Positions 44,311 to 55,758 of a stretch of 64,000 nucleotides of DNA are shown here, one piece after another. Both the position numbers and the translations under genes were made by a program. The notes under the pieces are model-generated. The model saw only the letters and a list, made by a program, of their open reading frames with translations, was not told where the DNA came from and searched no databases. Source of the stretch: Mytilus californianus (Eukaryota > Mollusca > Bivalvia > Mytilida > Mytilidae); contig NW_026262648.1 of assembly GCF_021869535.1 (NCBI RefSeq), forward strand, positions 558,001 through 622,000, in the 5' to 3' direction. Every line of letters begins with the position of its first letter. Positions within the stretch are counted from its first letter, which is position 1.

Positions 44311-44889
44311 TAGTACGAATCGAATAGCGTATCTTTATCAAATGATCTCAACATTTTTTAGCTCTTCACATTGCTATCGAACACAATGTTTATATCATAC
44401 TGTAAAATATTTTTGTGTGATATGTTGCATGAACAAAAAAAAACTAAAAAAAAAAGACAACAAAAATCATTCAAAGAAAAAAAGAGAAAAAGCATAGCGC
44501 TGACTCAGATATCACTTTCTTTATACTTGTCGGATAACAATAATAAGTTTCCTAAAATAGTACAAAATCTAAGTTATTTATCATTTTGATGCATACCCAT
44601 AATTACATGAACAACGACGTTACATATCCGATGTATTTATAATTATGATTTAATCACGTTTTTTTTTTAATAGAAATATAGAACAGTTGTATAGGCTTAA
44701 TTTGGTTAGGTAGTTAGGCTTGGTTCAAATGCTTATATTCTATATAGCTTTATATGAGTAACGTGTTACAATAAACCAATATGGACTTAAATTTTGGATA
44801 TTTTGGTTTTCGATCCACATTACTTTGTTTTAAATGATTTGGTCTTTCAAAGATTGAATTCGATGTTGAGTCGTATGTAGACGAATAAA
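44311..44889. other. Intron sequence, nothing recognised
   Basis: AT-rich; an A-rich patch at 44430-44495. Confidence 0.3.
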
Positions 44890-44965
44890 TACGGTTCACA
44901 ATTTTGTGCGCCAAACGCGCGTATCGTCTACAAAAGAATCATCAGAGACACTCGAATAAAACTGA
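44890..44965 (-). repeat. Dispersed repeat D, minus strand
   Basis: GCGCCAAACGCGCGTATCGT, CTACAAAAGAATCATC and AGAGACACTCG. It is the reverse of the 16585 and 29765 copies. Confidence 0.6.
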
Positions 44966-45183
44966 ATAAGTAAAAAGCCCAAATAAAAAACTGAATTAAA
45001 GAGCATTGAGGATACAATTCCGAAATTTTTTTGTCAAATACAGCTAAGGTTATCTATTCTCTGGTTAGACAATGCACGTCTGTCATCAGCCTGATATTCT
45101 TTTTATGAGTTTTTTTTTTATGGTATAGCGTACTTTTGATATGTCTACATTATAATTCTAATCTCATTTAACTTTTTCTGTAG

Positions 45184-45425
45184 ATCCGTCTTATGATTTC
45201 TGGATTGGAGGTTCCGACTTAACAATAGAAGGGGTGTTTACCTGGGAAAATTCAGGTGCCACTGTGAATTTGCCTAACAGCACTTTGTTTCATGGATGGC
45301 AACCAAATCAACCCGATAACAACAATGAAAACCAGCATTGTATGATGCTTGCTCACTATTTCAATTTCAACTGGAATGATGCAAAATGTGACTATCCTAG
45401 AAACTTTGTCTGTGAAAAAAACTGA
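45184..45425 (+). CDS. Lectin gene 2, exon 4: CTLD C-terminal part with QPD and WND
   Basis: Acceptor TCTGTAG. Residues 179-258, stop TGA at 45423-45425. The frame reads YPSYDFWIGGSD (WIGG 185-188), FTWENSG, then WQPNQPDNNNENQHC with QPD at 221-223 and C231, NFNWNDAKC with WND at 242-244 and C247, and ends NFVCEKN (C255). In C-type lectins the QPD triplet goes with galactose-type binding and WND completes the calcium site, so this CTLD is likely an active, Ca-dependent sugar binder; specificity is an inference. AATAAA at 45781-45786 could be the polyadenylation signal. Confidence 0.85.
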
Positions 45426-45592
45426 ACACAGCAAAATAAGTAAACTTGCATTCTCTATTGTTTTTATATATTTTACATGTTTTAATGCTTGGAACCAAAT
45501 CAACCGATAACAAAATTGTAGTTTATATAACATTACTACACAGTACTATTACGAAAGACTCTCCAAATTTCCAAAATCGACAATATAAAAAT

Positions 45593-45665
45593 AAGGAGAT
45601 GTGGTATGATTGCCAATGAGACAACTATCCACCAAAGCTGAAATGAAGTTGATGTAAGGTGTCTT
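45593..45665 (-). repeat. Family A tail end, minus strand
   Basis: AAGGAGATGTGGTATGATTG, CCAATGAGACAACTATCCAC and CAAAGCTGAAATG: the terminal about 70 bp of tail A reversed. It is inside the presumed 3' UTR of lectin gene 2. Confidence 0.6.
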
Positions 45666-45780
45666 ACTTACTTTTCTAATGATAAGCATCGCATTTTTAA
45701 AACATAAGTCTCCAAAAGATAAAGATATGTCACATTTCATAGCCTTATCACCTATTCTTTATTTTTTTTGTAATTCAGTC

Positions 45781-45786
45781 AATAAA
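45781..45786 (+). promoter_or_regulatory. Possible polyadenylation signal of lectin gene 2
   Basis: AATAAA 356 bp after the stop codon, followed by T-rich sequence. It is the first canonical hexamer I see downstream. Confidence 0.35.
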
Positions 45787-45858
45787 ATGGCATAAACAGT
45801 TTTGTAATTCCGAAATTGGCTATAATATTTTTGATTGTCGATTGTTATACTGCAATCC

Positions 45859-46136
45859 CGTGATACGGGACGAGGTGGGAAAACAACATCTAAAAAAACT
45901 AATGTAAATATGTTCTAAATGAGAGACTACTGAAATTTTCTCTAAATTAGTTTGGAGTTCTCAAATAGTCAGATCCATGGTGTACGGGAGGCAACTCTTG
46001 ATATTCATCTCAGTACAGACATAGGAAAATATCCTTCGAAAAAAAAAATAAAGCTGTGGCATGGAAACGCACAAAAGAAAAAAATATGAAGAAATCACGT
46101 GATACGGGACGAGGTGGGAAAACAACATCTAAAAAA
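45859..46136 (+). repeat. Pair of 39-bp direct repeats, 239 bp apart
   Basis: CGTGATACGGGACGAGGTGG followed by GAAAACAACATCTAAAAAA occurs at 45859-45897 and again at 46098-46136. Perfect or nearly perfect, while the sequence between is not repeated. Confidence 0.85.
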
Positions 46137-46199
46137 TCGAGTCAAGAAGAGAAAATACTCGAAATAGGTTTTTTGCGTTAGTTTTGATAGTTTTGATAT

Positions 46200-46510
46200 T
46201 GTAACACAGTGATGACTGCTGTACCCATATTTTGACTATTTTATTTATTATGTCTGTTTTGTTCACGGATCGTTGTAAATATAACGGAATTTGATGAGAC
46301 TGTCGTACAAGTGAGAGGTTTAGCGCTATAAAACCAGGTTCAATCCACCATTTTCTACATTTAAAATGCCTGTACCAAGTCAGGAATATGGCAGTTGTTG
46401 TCCATTCGTTTGATGTGTTTTGTCATTTGATTTTGCCATTTTGTGATTAGGGACTTTCCGATTGAATTTTCCTCGGAGTTCAGTATTTTTGTGATTTTAC
46501 TTTTTAGAGG
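46200..46510 (+). repeat. Family C tail copy
   Basis: CTGTACCCATATTTTGAC (about 46218), CTGTCGTACAAGTGAGAGG, AGCGCTATAAAACCAGGTTC, TGCCTGTACCAAGTCAGG and GGAGTTCAGTATTTTTGTG. It extends farther upstream than the other solo copies. Confidence 0.7.
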
Positions 46511-46609
46511 AGTCGCAGATAGAATGCAATGGTGTTGTTTAATAAAAAAAATCACAATCACAGGGTGATCGAATGAAAATACTGGCAAACTTTATCAAAT
46601 TCGCCATTC

Positions 46610-48640
46610 CCAATATTCATGACCAAATTATTTCAATGGCAATGCCGAGGTCTTAAAATCAATCTGCGTAAGTTAACACTTTTAGTTCATTCTTGTTTAC
46701 CTGTTGTATTTTGTTTTCGAGAAACTCACCTAACAGAAAGTAAAAATATGATTTTAAATGATATACGATGTATAGTTCTTTTTTCGAAGGAAAATGAACG
46801 TGCTATTAGAGAATCAAAAGTTTTTGTGAAAAAAAAACGTCATTCATAGTAATGCTCAAATCATCACAGATCTACAGGCAGCTGCTGTTTGTTAAGACAA
46901 AACCATTACTGTTTGTTCAATGTATATTCCTTTTAGTTTTACAATTAATAAAGTAAAAAATGAAAAAGTAACTGACCAGTCATTTCCAAATGTTTCTTGC
47001 TAAGGCAAGACGGACATGTAAGCAAAGTAGTCGTTCATCATGGAGACAAATTTGTTTCCGGAATTCTATCTCGCACTCCGATGACAAAAGTTTGGAACAT
47101 GATACAAAAGATCATTAGTAAAAATTCCAAAGCAACTGTCAAACATTTGAAGGAAGAGATTTTTTTATTACCATCGGAAACAGATATTCCCAACAAGTAA
47201 AGTGAAACCTTTTTGAAATCTTCTTCTTCTGACAACTTCAATGTGGATTTTAAGAAATCAAAAAAGGAAAATAAAAATAAATTTAAACTTTAATTTATAC
47301 TTATTTAGAAAAATTATAATAAACCATTTTCAGTTGAAAAAATCTCTACCTAAGGTTCATGATACAGGCCTGATGATATCCACTATCAACGTATTAAACA
47401 TTGACCAGATCTTTTGCAGCTCATGAGTTACATGTGGGAATCTGGGAATATAGAGGTTTGACACCGTCGTAACTATTCCAAAACCAAATTAAGATCATCC
47501 GGGTCCTATTAATTATCGACCATTTGCTCTTACCAGTTGTGTTTGCAAAACGTTTAAACGGAGGATTTATGATTGCTTTGAATGGGTCCTGGAATCTAAT
47601 GTGCTATTAGTCAATATCCAGTGCGGATTCCGACTGGGCCGTTGTACTGTTGATCATCTTGTTGGGTTCAAACTATTCACCCTGTTGTTTGTTTTACAAA
47701 ACATGAGAATGTAGTGTCGGTCTTTTATTACCTTAAAAAAGCCTATGACACTACATGCAAATATGGTATTTTTATTAGTCTGTTTGTCTTTTTATTTTTG
47801 GCCATGGCGTTGTCAGTCTGTTTTCGATCTATGAGTTTGACTGTCCCTCTGGTATCTTTCGTCCCTCTTTTACATATCTTATTGATATAGAGATGAAAGG
47901 TAATATGTGAAATTTCATTTCAAATGTTATCTCTGACAGGCAATTTAATGCTAGTGTCAACTCAACCATATCTGATCCTTGTGATCGAAGATGGTGTTCC
48001 TCAGGGGAGTATTTAGTATGTTACATTGTTCAGACTAAAGATTAACAGTCTTGTTGAAGTTTAAAAAGTAATCATGGTAATATTGAAGCTTTCTTTTACT
48101 CCTTTTTCATTGTAAAAATGGGCTTCTGTGAAAGGTTTTAACTTTGCGATATCAAAGTCCGTCGATATGCATTTCTGTAAGAAACGCATCTTGATCATGA
48201 GATTTACCTACATGGAAACAATATTAGGATGGTCGATGAAACCAAATTTCTTGGTTAAATTTTTGAAAGAAAGTTAACCTTTACCACCCATATCAAAATG
48301 TTAAAATCAATATGTCCAAAAGCTTTATATGCTTTAAATATTTTACAAGTTGTAGCAAGCACGGACTGGGGTCCTGATTGCAACATTTTTGTTTTCAATT
48401 AATATAGATCACTCGTTCTGTCTATATAAGATTATGGGTCCATAGTGTATAGCTCGGCAAAGAAGTCATACGTAGAAATTATCGAGGTTGTGCATAACCA
48501 GAGTCTTCGTCTGTGCCTTGGTGCCTTTGAAACCACACCAGTTGATAGTCTATATGTGGAGGGCGGCGATCCTTCTCTATCTTATAGACTAAATGTGAAA
48601 TATCATATACTGATTTTAAATCTAATATAAAAAAATCTGT
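46610..48640 (+). pseudogene. Jockey-type LINE endonuclease/reverse transcriptase, decayed
   Basis: Remnants of a non-LTR retrotransposon in order. Endonuclease start FQWQCRGLKINL and FCFRETHL (46635-46740); a basic linker; RT segments PGPINYRPFALTSCVCKTF (about 47500-47556), ESNVLLVNIQCGFRLGRCT (about 47590-47650); then after an insertion NFISNVISDRQFNASVN (about 47910-47965), MKPNFLG and KLTFTTHIKMLK (about 48230-48305), DYGSIVYSSAKKSY (about 48430-48472) and NQSLRLCLGAFETTPVDSLY (about 48497-48556). Multiple stops and frameshifts and a large deletion of the endonuclease. The YxDD segment is not readable. The LINE runs on to an AATC-repeat 3' end. Confidence 0.7.
47776..47876 (+). repeat. 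Family B tail end inserted in the LINE
   Basis: TAGTCTGTTTGTCTTTTTAT, GGCCATGGCGTTGTCAGTCT, TATGAGTTTGACTGTCCCTC and TGGTATCTTTCGTCCCTCTT, between LINE pieces that would otherwise be contiguous. It must be younger than the LINE. Confidence 0.65.
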
Positions 48641-49275
48641 CTTGATTTATGGTAAAATGCATATAGAAAAAAGGAACGACAATATAAGTATTGCCTGAAA
48701 TAAAACCAAATATATGCAAATCCTTAAACAATTCTACATGCAGGAAAAAAATCAGTTTTTTTTAGATGCCGTAGCCATGCTAAAAGAACATACAAACATC
48801 GTTTGAAGAATGAAATTCAATCGGAAAGTAAACCTTGCGATTGAAATCTTAAGCAATTACAATTAAACATTTTTTACTGAATGTTATCAGAGATTAGTAG
48901 AAATCAATTGAATGTGAATAATACATTTTGTAATATGTATGATTTAGTTAATATTATTAAAAATAAAAAAAAGTGTTTCATTTTTTAAAGAAACTGACAT
49001 ATATTCCAAACTATGAATATGTTGTACATGTTGTATGTGTGAAATAATTCTTAAAATTTCATTACTTCACCTTATCTGTCAATTTTATTTGCATATAAGT
49101 AATATTGCTTTAAAATAAAGTTTTACTGAATTGAAAGACCATGTGTCTGATTTTAAAAATTGTCTTTTGTTTGAATATTTGATAATGCTCTCGCCTTAAT
49201 GTAGCCTTTATCTGATGATGCGACGTAAAGCAATCATCAATCAATCAATTAATCAATCAATCAATCAATTTTTGT
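48641..49275 (+). mobile_element. 3' end of the LINE with AATC microsatellite
   Basis: Non-coding AT-rich stretch ending GATGATGCGACGTAAAGCAA and then about ten AATC-type units (49227-49270), as expected of a LINE 3' end with a simple-repeat terminus. Confidence 0.55.
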
Positions 49276-49794
49276 GCTCATTAAATCTTCGCATTTTCAT
49301 AAGATCTAATAAAAAAGACATACAGTTAAACTCTAACATTGTTTAACAGCATTATCAATTTTGGAGTTAAAATTAAAATATAAGACGAGCAGCATTTTGA
49401 ATTTTTAATTTATAATAAAGAACTAGAAGGAGTTCATGATAGTGCATTTTTTATATTTATACTACGGCCTAAAATAACAAAATGTTTAAATTTTTACCTT
49501 TATCTTTTTGATATATTTTAACTTCTTTTGCTTTTTAATTTAATTGTTCTCTAAATTGCGATTAAAATGCTAGTTTTGTTAGAATTGTTTTTTTGAATAA
49601 AAATTAATTAGAAAATAATACATTGTGTGTTCTGTTTGTTTGATTCAACTTCTATTTTAATTAATTATATAAATGTTCAACATCAGAAATGTTATTTTAT
49701 TATAATCTAGAAAAAGCAATGGTGAATGTAACACATTTAACGGGATATGTTCATACTTCCCATTCAACTGAGACCAGGCCGAAAAAAGATTGGG
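49276..49794. other. Intergenic, nothing recognised
   Basis: AT-rich, no supported feature. Confidence 0.3.
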
Positions 49795-49915
49795 TTTGTG
49801 TTATATATTCTTTTGTTTTGTATGTTCTCGTATTCGTCATGGGGTTGTTGGTTTCTCATCGACTTATGCATTTTGATTTTTCCTTTTGTATCTTCCACCT
49901 CTTTGGTAAATTAGA
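49795..49915 (+). repeat. Family B tail end, diverged
   Basis: TATGTTCTCGTATTCGTCAT, GGGGTTGTTGGTTTCTCATC, GACTTATGCATTTTGATTTT and TTTTGTATCTTCCACCTCTT. Confidence 0.5.
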
Positions 49916-50316
49916 CATTGGAACATTTTTGTGGAAAGTTATATTTTTCTTTAATTGAAAACGTAGACCTGCGCTCAATAACGTTATTTCAACTCTGATT
50001 AAAAAACAGACTTAAGGTAACTTCCGATACTAAGGGAGATAACAACGTTTTACTGATGTAAAACTGGTTCCCTGTTTTAATCTTAGGATATATCGCCTAT
50101 ATATCTGGGTCACGGGTACAGTTCCGTTGTCGTCTGTTAATAACGTGTGTAAACAACTTACAGCTGATTGCACGGAAGAGAGGAAGGTTTATCAAAAAGA
50201 TTAAACTCATGCGTTCGTTTAAAATAAAGAATATGAATAGCTTCAGCCTGAAAGTTCACACAGTCTTAAATGATTCTCAACTTGTAAGATCATATGATAC
50301 AAGTTTTTGTGAGTTG
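49916..50316. other. Intergenic, ends in the transposon target site
   Basis: No gene recognised. TTG at 50314-50316 is the left copy of the presumed 3-bp target duplication. Confidence 0.35.
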
Positions 50317-53300
50317 TAGTCCATCAGCTAGTTTTCAAAAGCGCCCTAGTTAAGGAGTTTGTGTTACACTCCAGGGTACCGCGATTTTGTTTGATAGAAT
50401 TCAACTTCATTATCTTATTGATAAATTACAAGGTGTTATACTAAGGAAAAAGTCCAAAAGAGGTTTAAAAACGTCCCTTTCAATGGTCCCCTCATTTAGT
50501 AATCACGACTAAGTAATTTATATTTAAAAATTTTAATATAAAGCGATTAAAAAAAAGAAAAGTATAGGTATAAACCAAAACATATTTAATGTAACACTGA
50601 AGATTTTTTGTTTTAAAAAATTTTTTATTTACATTACAAACAATCCGATTTTTTTGGTTAAAATTAAGGCATATTTTCTCATTAAATAGGAAAATTCGTA
50701 ACTCAATTACCCGTATTTGTGAATTAAACTTTAGAATTGATGAGTATGCAATGTTTAAACTATTTTGCAATATTTATATATCGTCTGAAATATGAATTAT
50801 TCAATAAAACGTATGTACGTGCATATACTCGTGAAATACCGGAAATCATCACATTACCGTCTTCGATTCAGTCGACAATATATTCATACCTGAGTGCGCA
50901 CATAAGCACTTAAGCTTATAAATTTGCAACTGAAAACAAATATTAAATTGTCGGTTTAATTTGTTTTTGTGAGACAAATTATTTTATAACGAAACGGTGT
51001 AACGAGATATTTATGACAAAATGACAAATTAGGGTTAAATTTTTGCGTTCTAAAAAGGGTGCACTCTATCGAACTCAATAAGGGTGTGCTTGTTTATATT
51101 TTGTGTTTTAGCTATGTGGTGATTGAGTTAAGATTGTCAAGTCATTCAATCGACAAACATCGCTTTGAACGAAGGTGAAATAGTCAGTTGGGGAATTTGT
51201 TCAGACTTTTTACTTTCTTTAGCACAAAATTATGTCGATTTGACATACCATCTGGTTACTATTTATTTGCTTTTTGTAATGTATATATTGTTCCTCATTT
51301 TTATTATTTTTCTTTCCTTCTTACTTTTACATATTGCTTCACTATTCAATGAATTTGCTCTTGTTTTATAAATTTTGTAAATCTTAGCTCAAATCGGACG
51401 AAATCTAACAGCCGACAACTATAAAACCTTGCTGATGTCACCTTATGTTGGTAAACTATTTGAGGCATTTAGTGTATACTGCAATGTAAGTGAGGGACCA
51501 ATAAAAAGTTTCTGGAATTCTTACATAGAAATGGTGGAACTTTTATTGTTGTTTACAAGAACAACAAGGGAAGGTAATTGGGAACTTCATTTGGCATGTG
51601 TTGAAAAAATGTTACCATGGTTTTTTGGATATGACCGTCAAAACTATTCCCGATACATGTCAGTCTATTTGCTTCATATGCAAAATCTGCCAAATACCCA
51701 CCCTGATGCCCCTGCATATCTTTCATCTGGTGGTTTTTGTGTTTAATGAAGCTCTCGTGGATTTTCTAGATCTCCAATTGACCAAACAATTGAGCAAATG
51801 TTGAACAGAGATACCAAAAAAGAGGTGGTATTGTTGGTTTCAGTTTAAATAAAGGTTCCGTTAAACGTTGGTTGTAAAATGCACATGAAAGAGCTTCAAT
51901 ATCATCAAAATGTCGAGATTTGGCTGGAATGGTTAACCTTGAAACATCCGCACAAAAAGAACTTGGGAAAACTCGAATAAAGCGAGATGAAACTGACGTT
52001 TTAAAATTGGTTCAGACACTGCAAAGCTGGACAAATCCATTTGAAACATCTGAAAAGTTATCTGGCTTGACCTCGGGTATTGTTGCTTCTTCAGAATTAA
52101 TGTGCGACTTTCTAAACGCGTATGAAAAGGGAAAGTTGGCATCAGAAAATTTCATTACTGAACGGCTTATTCAAAAGTCAACCGTCAAATCTTCAAATCA
52201 ATCAAAAGACAATCATTGCTTACGTTTTCAACAAAGGAAATAAAAGGTAAGCAGTTAATGGCTGATAAGAACAACAAAAAATGGAAAGCAGATTGAAATA
52301 TTTTTGGTAGCCTGCTTGTCATAGCCCAGACAAGATAGTATGATATGCGAGAGGTACTCCAGTTTGAATTAGGTCCTCTTCCATGGTCTCTCGCAAACGT
52401 TGATGGTACACCTGTAAAGACAAATAAATCTGTCCTGATTGGTCTTTTAGAAAAGGGCGTTGAACAAATGCAAGCCATTCCTGAGGAAAGCATGTGGATA
52501 TTTGATGGCATGGCAGTCATTCAATCCATTACTAGGATTCAAAGTATTTTTCTGATTTGGCAATAGTTGTTTTAAAAACCATCCTTTTAGTTTCAAAAAG
52601 AGCTCCCCGCATTGATTTTGTCACTGATCAGTGTCCCACATTATCCATAAAAAATTTAGAACGGGATCGCAGGTCCTTGGGAGGGCAAATCATTACGATA
52701 ATTTCTAGACCATCACATTCTTGTCCTTGGCAATGAAAGACATTTTTGTCCGTTGCTAGAAACAAAGATGCTCTTGTTGAATTCTATGTGTCGGAATAGA
52801 GTAAACAATCCTATAAATTTACACTTGAAGGTATTATTTTATTTGTATCACATGGAAGTATGTGCCACAAAATATATGTTGAAAATAAAATAGTGACAAG
52901 TGTAGAATGAACTGAGATTCTAAGCAAACAGGAAGAAACCGACACAAAAATGTTTCTTCATGCAAAACACGCAGCTGACAAAGGTTACGATTCCATTGTT
53001 ATAAAATCTTTTGACACTGATGTTTAAGTATTGGCCTGCTATTTTCAGAATTGCATCAGTTCTAATATAATTATTCTGAAAAGTACGTCTTCCAAATGCA
53101 GATTATTAAATGTGCAATCAATGTGTGCAAAATTTGGGGAGAAAGTTTGTAGAGCATTGCCAGGATTTCACGCCTTTACTGGTTGTGATTCAGTAAGTGC
53201 TTTGTCTGGTAAAAGAAAAAGCATAGCATTCGGCGTTTTGACACGGTCTGTTCAGAAGGTCTATCCTGTCTTGGTGAAATCTTTGAAGAGGTAGGCGAAG

Positions 53301-54465
53301 AGTAGTCAGATTCACTCGAGAGGTTTTTTTTGTGCTATATATGGCTACGAAATTTATAACATCGATGAATAAAGATTCAGAATTGTTTGCAATGCAAAAA
53401 AACATTCATTGTCATCTACTGCCCCAAACAAAAGATGCAATGTTAAAGCACATGAAACGAGCCAACTTTCACGCAAAGATTTGGAAATCTGCTCTTGAAC
53501 ACAACACTGTTCTGTCACCAAACAACCATGGTTGGATTGTATAGAACGATTTGATCAGTATCAATTGGCTAGACCAAATGCTAGATGCTATATTAATTCT
53601 GATAAGCTGTTCATGTAAAGCTGATTGTGCCAACACAAGATGTTTATGTGTTCGACAAGGTTTATCCTGTACAGATGGCTGTAAATGTTTGAATGCTTGT
53701 ACCAATAAGGATTATCAAATCGTTGATATTGCTAACAATGACGACGAAGATGATGGAGATGATGATGATGATAATTCGGTAAATGCAGGTGATTAAACTG
53801 ATGATGATTTTATGGGTTGACCTTCTTCGTGACCTTAAAATGTGGTGATTCAGTTGTTAAAAAAACTTTAGTATAGATCTAGAAACCCTGACAGTTCTTT
53901 TATTTTTTTTTAGTAATATGTGACTTATTTCATGAATGTGATGTATAGATACGTGATAGAATCGTGCATATCTGGTTGCTTATGTTTGTGTTTGACGTTG
54001 ATTCTATATTTTTTTTTACCTTTGAATGTTTTTCAACAGCCTTTAGTTACTTGATGATCTATGTTTCAATGTAAAAAATACACCTTTTTATCAATTAAAC
54101 TAGTGCGTATGCTTTTTTTCATTCAAAATCATGAATTTTGGAAATTACCTTCCCCCTTTTTTTTCATGGTCCTCTACGATTTAAAAATAAAATAAAATTT
54201 ACCCTCCGTTTTAATAAGATATGATTTGATTAATTTAATAAAAAAAATAGTACCGAATACTTGCTTATTTTTTCATATTTCTGTATATAAAATTTTTGAT
54301 ATACTCTTTATAAGTCCCCTTTTAACCCCTTTTGGACACTTTTTCAAAAGTATAACACCTCTTAAAATATTCTTCAGACATTACTCTTTAGATTTATACA
54401 AAAAAAATGCGGTACCCTGGGGTGTAACACAGAACTGAAATTTTACCCAATCAGCTGATAGACTA
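50317..54465 (+). mobile_element. DNA transposon with long inverted repeats, Academ-like
   Basis: The left end TAGTCCATCAGCT (50317) and right end AGCTGATAGACTA (54453-54465) are inverted with one mismatch. Inner blocks also pair: a 23-bp block at 50360-50382 against 54409-54431 with one mismatch, and AGGTGTTATACT (50431) against AGTATAACACCT (54349). The inverted repeats are thus about 150 bp with gaps. TTG lies immediately outside both ends (50314-50316, 54466-54468), a 3-bp duplication. Inside is a decayed gene with nuclease-like motifs and a Cys cluster. Academ transposons are known for 3-4-bp duplications, XPG-type nuclease domains and a Cys8 finger, hence the tentative assignment. Confidence 0.7.
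51385..53796 (+). pseudogene. Transposon protein with XPG/FEN-like nuclease motifs and C-terminal Cys cluster, decayed
   Basis: A repeat-borne protein family I recognise from other invertebrates, broken here by many stops and frameshifts. Pieces in order: EGNWELHLACVEKMLPWFF and FGYDRQNYSRYM (about 51570-51660); DQTIEQMLNRDTKKE (another frame, about 51780-51825); KELGKTRIKRDE (about 51953-51990); WTNPFETSEKL and SGIVASSEL (about 52031-52100); REVLQFELGPLPWSLANVDG (52348-52405); WIFDGMAVIQS (52496-52528); RIDFVTDQCPTLSIKNLERD (about 52610-52670); an ETDTKMFLHAKHAA-type acidic motif (about 52935-52975); DTDV (53013-53024) followed by a stop; ALPGFHAFTGCDSVSALSGK (53154-53214). The C terminus has nine Cys in about 33 residues (53608-53700, CSCKADCANTRCLC and on), then an acidic tail. 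The order of acidic motifs and TGCD recalls XPG/FEN nucleases. That functional reading is inference. Confidence 0.7.
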
Positions 54466-54491
54466 TTGGAGAAATTCGGCGTCCGATCACA

Positions 54492-54769
54492 GTGACCTTT
54501 CGGTTGACGAAAAAAGAAGGTCGACGGCTAGCTCTGGCTCACCACCTAGCGCAGAATCTGTTCGTTAAGATGTGTGACTGTCCCCTGCAGATACTGTCAG
54601 CAAACGGAAATACGACCTTGGAGGTGGAGGCAGTGGAGCATTTTGTCCATACCATGCTACCTTGTAGTAGCTGCAGTGCATGTAACCTGCATATCATGCA
54701 TATGTAACAGCGTAGATACGAGGAAAAGAAATGGGACTGGTGAATTTATCAATTCAAAAGCTGCACTTG
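54492..54769 (+). pseudogene. Mutator-type transposase-like gene, first exon, frameshifted
   Basis: It begins 27 bp outside the Academ-like element. The first frame reads KKEGRRLALAHHLAQNLF, then a Cys-pair region (MCDCPL...PCSSCSACN). A frameshift near 54650-54700 moves to CICNSVDTRKRN and GEFINSKAALG, ending at a GTAAGA donor (54770) with phase 1. The layout GRR...L..L....C..C, then a Cys pair, then NSKAA.GM.HAG resembles proteins of the Mutator-like transposase domain family. This is from memory of family layout, not a search. The gene would be transposon-derived and is not intact. Confidence 0.5.
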
Positions 54770-55609
54770 GTAAGAGATTTAAACTTTCTCTCTAGATTCT
54801 CTTTACACATTTTACTTGGTGGAGAAGGTGTATGGTTTCATGTCTTGTTTAAATGAACCTGCCCCACACCTCTCTTTTTCTTTCTTGAATTCCCCTCTAT
54901 TATGGTCTGGGGTTTGTGTGGTTTGAGGGTAAAAAGCATAATTTTGAGAGGAAGTGCTGCACAAATTTTTTAGGAAGCTGGACTTAGTAATTTTTCTGGA
55001 ATTTTGCCCCTGGAAGTTATTTTATTTATCATTTGTGCAATGAACAGAAAGACAACAGCATAAGGAGTTTTTTAGTTTTGCATCCAAAAGGGGAGGATTA
55101 TTTTGTAAATAATTATTTGGTAGCAATTTATCATAAATGAAATTAGAATTGAAAAAGAAAACAAATACAGTCACCATGATTCATTCACAGAAATAATGTT
55201 TTACAAACTTGAAATATTAGTTGTCTTATCTTATAATCAGAATGTTCATATTAATCATCTTTTGCATGTGATCATAGACCAAGTGGTCTAATACCTTGAG
55301 ATTTAGTCATTTAAAAGCACAGATAGAATGATGTGTAGAATGCAGGATAATGCATAAAGGGAAAAAAGAAAATGAGGAAGGGGCATGCAAGCCACACCCA
55401 CCCTCACTCCACATTATTAGTAATTTATGTGAGTCTGTGTAGTGTGATCTATAAGAATAAAGGCAAATATGAATTTACAATCATATTATATAAATATAAA
55501 TTAAAAAAAAAACAATTGTATATTCCAAATAAAAGTATGAACTCAAAAGTCTAAATAGTTTATCTAATTAACCAATGCGCAGACTGACATTTCATATCCT
55601 ATTTTTCAG

Positions 55610-55758
55610 GAATGATACATGCAGGAATTAGTGTCACACATTTTAACAATTTTCTTAATGGATTGAATATACTTTCTGTGAATTCATCCACCATAAAGAA
55701 AAAGGAGAATGAAACCGGAAAGAAAATATTTGCAGTTGCAAAAGAATCCTGTAGTTAA
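55610..55758 (+). pseudogene. Mutator-type transposase-like gene, second exon
   Basis: Acceptor TTTTTCAG. The split Gly codon joins exon 1 and the frame reads GMIHAGISVTHFNNFLNGLN, then SSTIKKKENETGKKIFAVAK and ESC, the conserved N-terminal block of this family. TAG follows directly. A GT within CCTGTAG could be a donor instead. Confidence 0.55.

Noticed and set aside
51165-51371. Hydrophobic 68-codon frame
   Set aside because: T-rich, start codon not ATG, inside the Academ-like element upstream of its gene; no family similarity.
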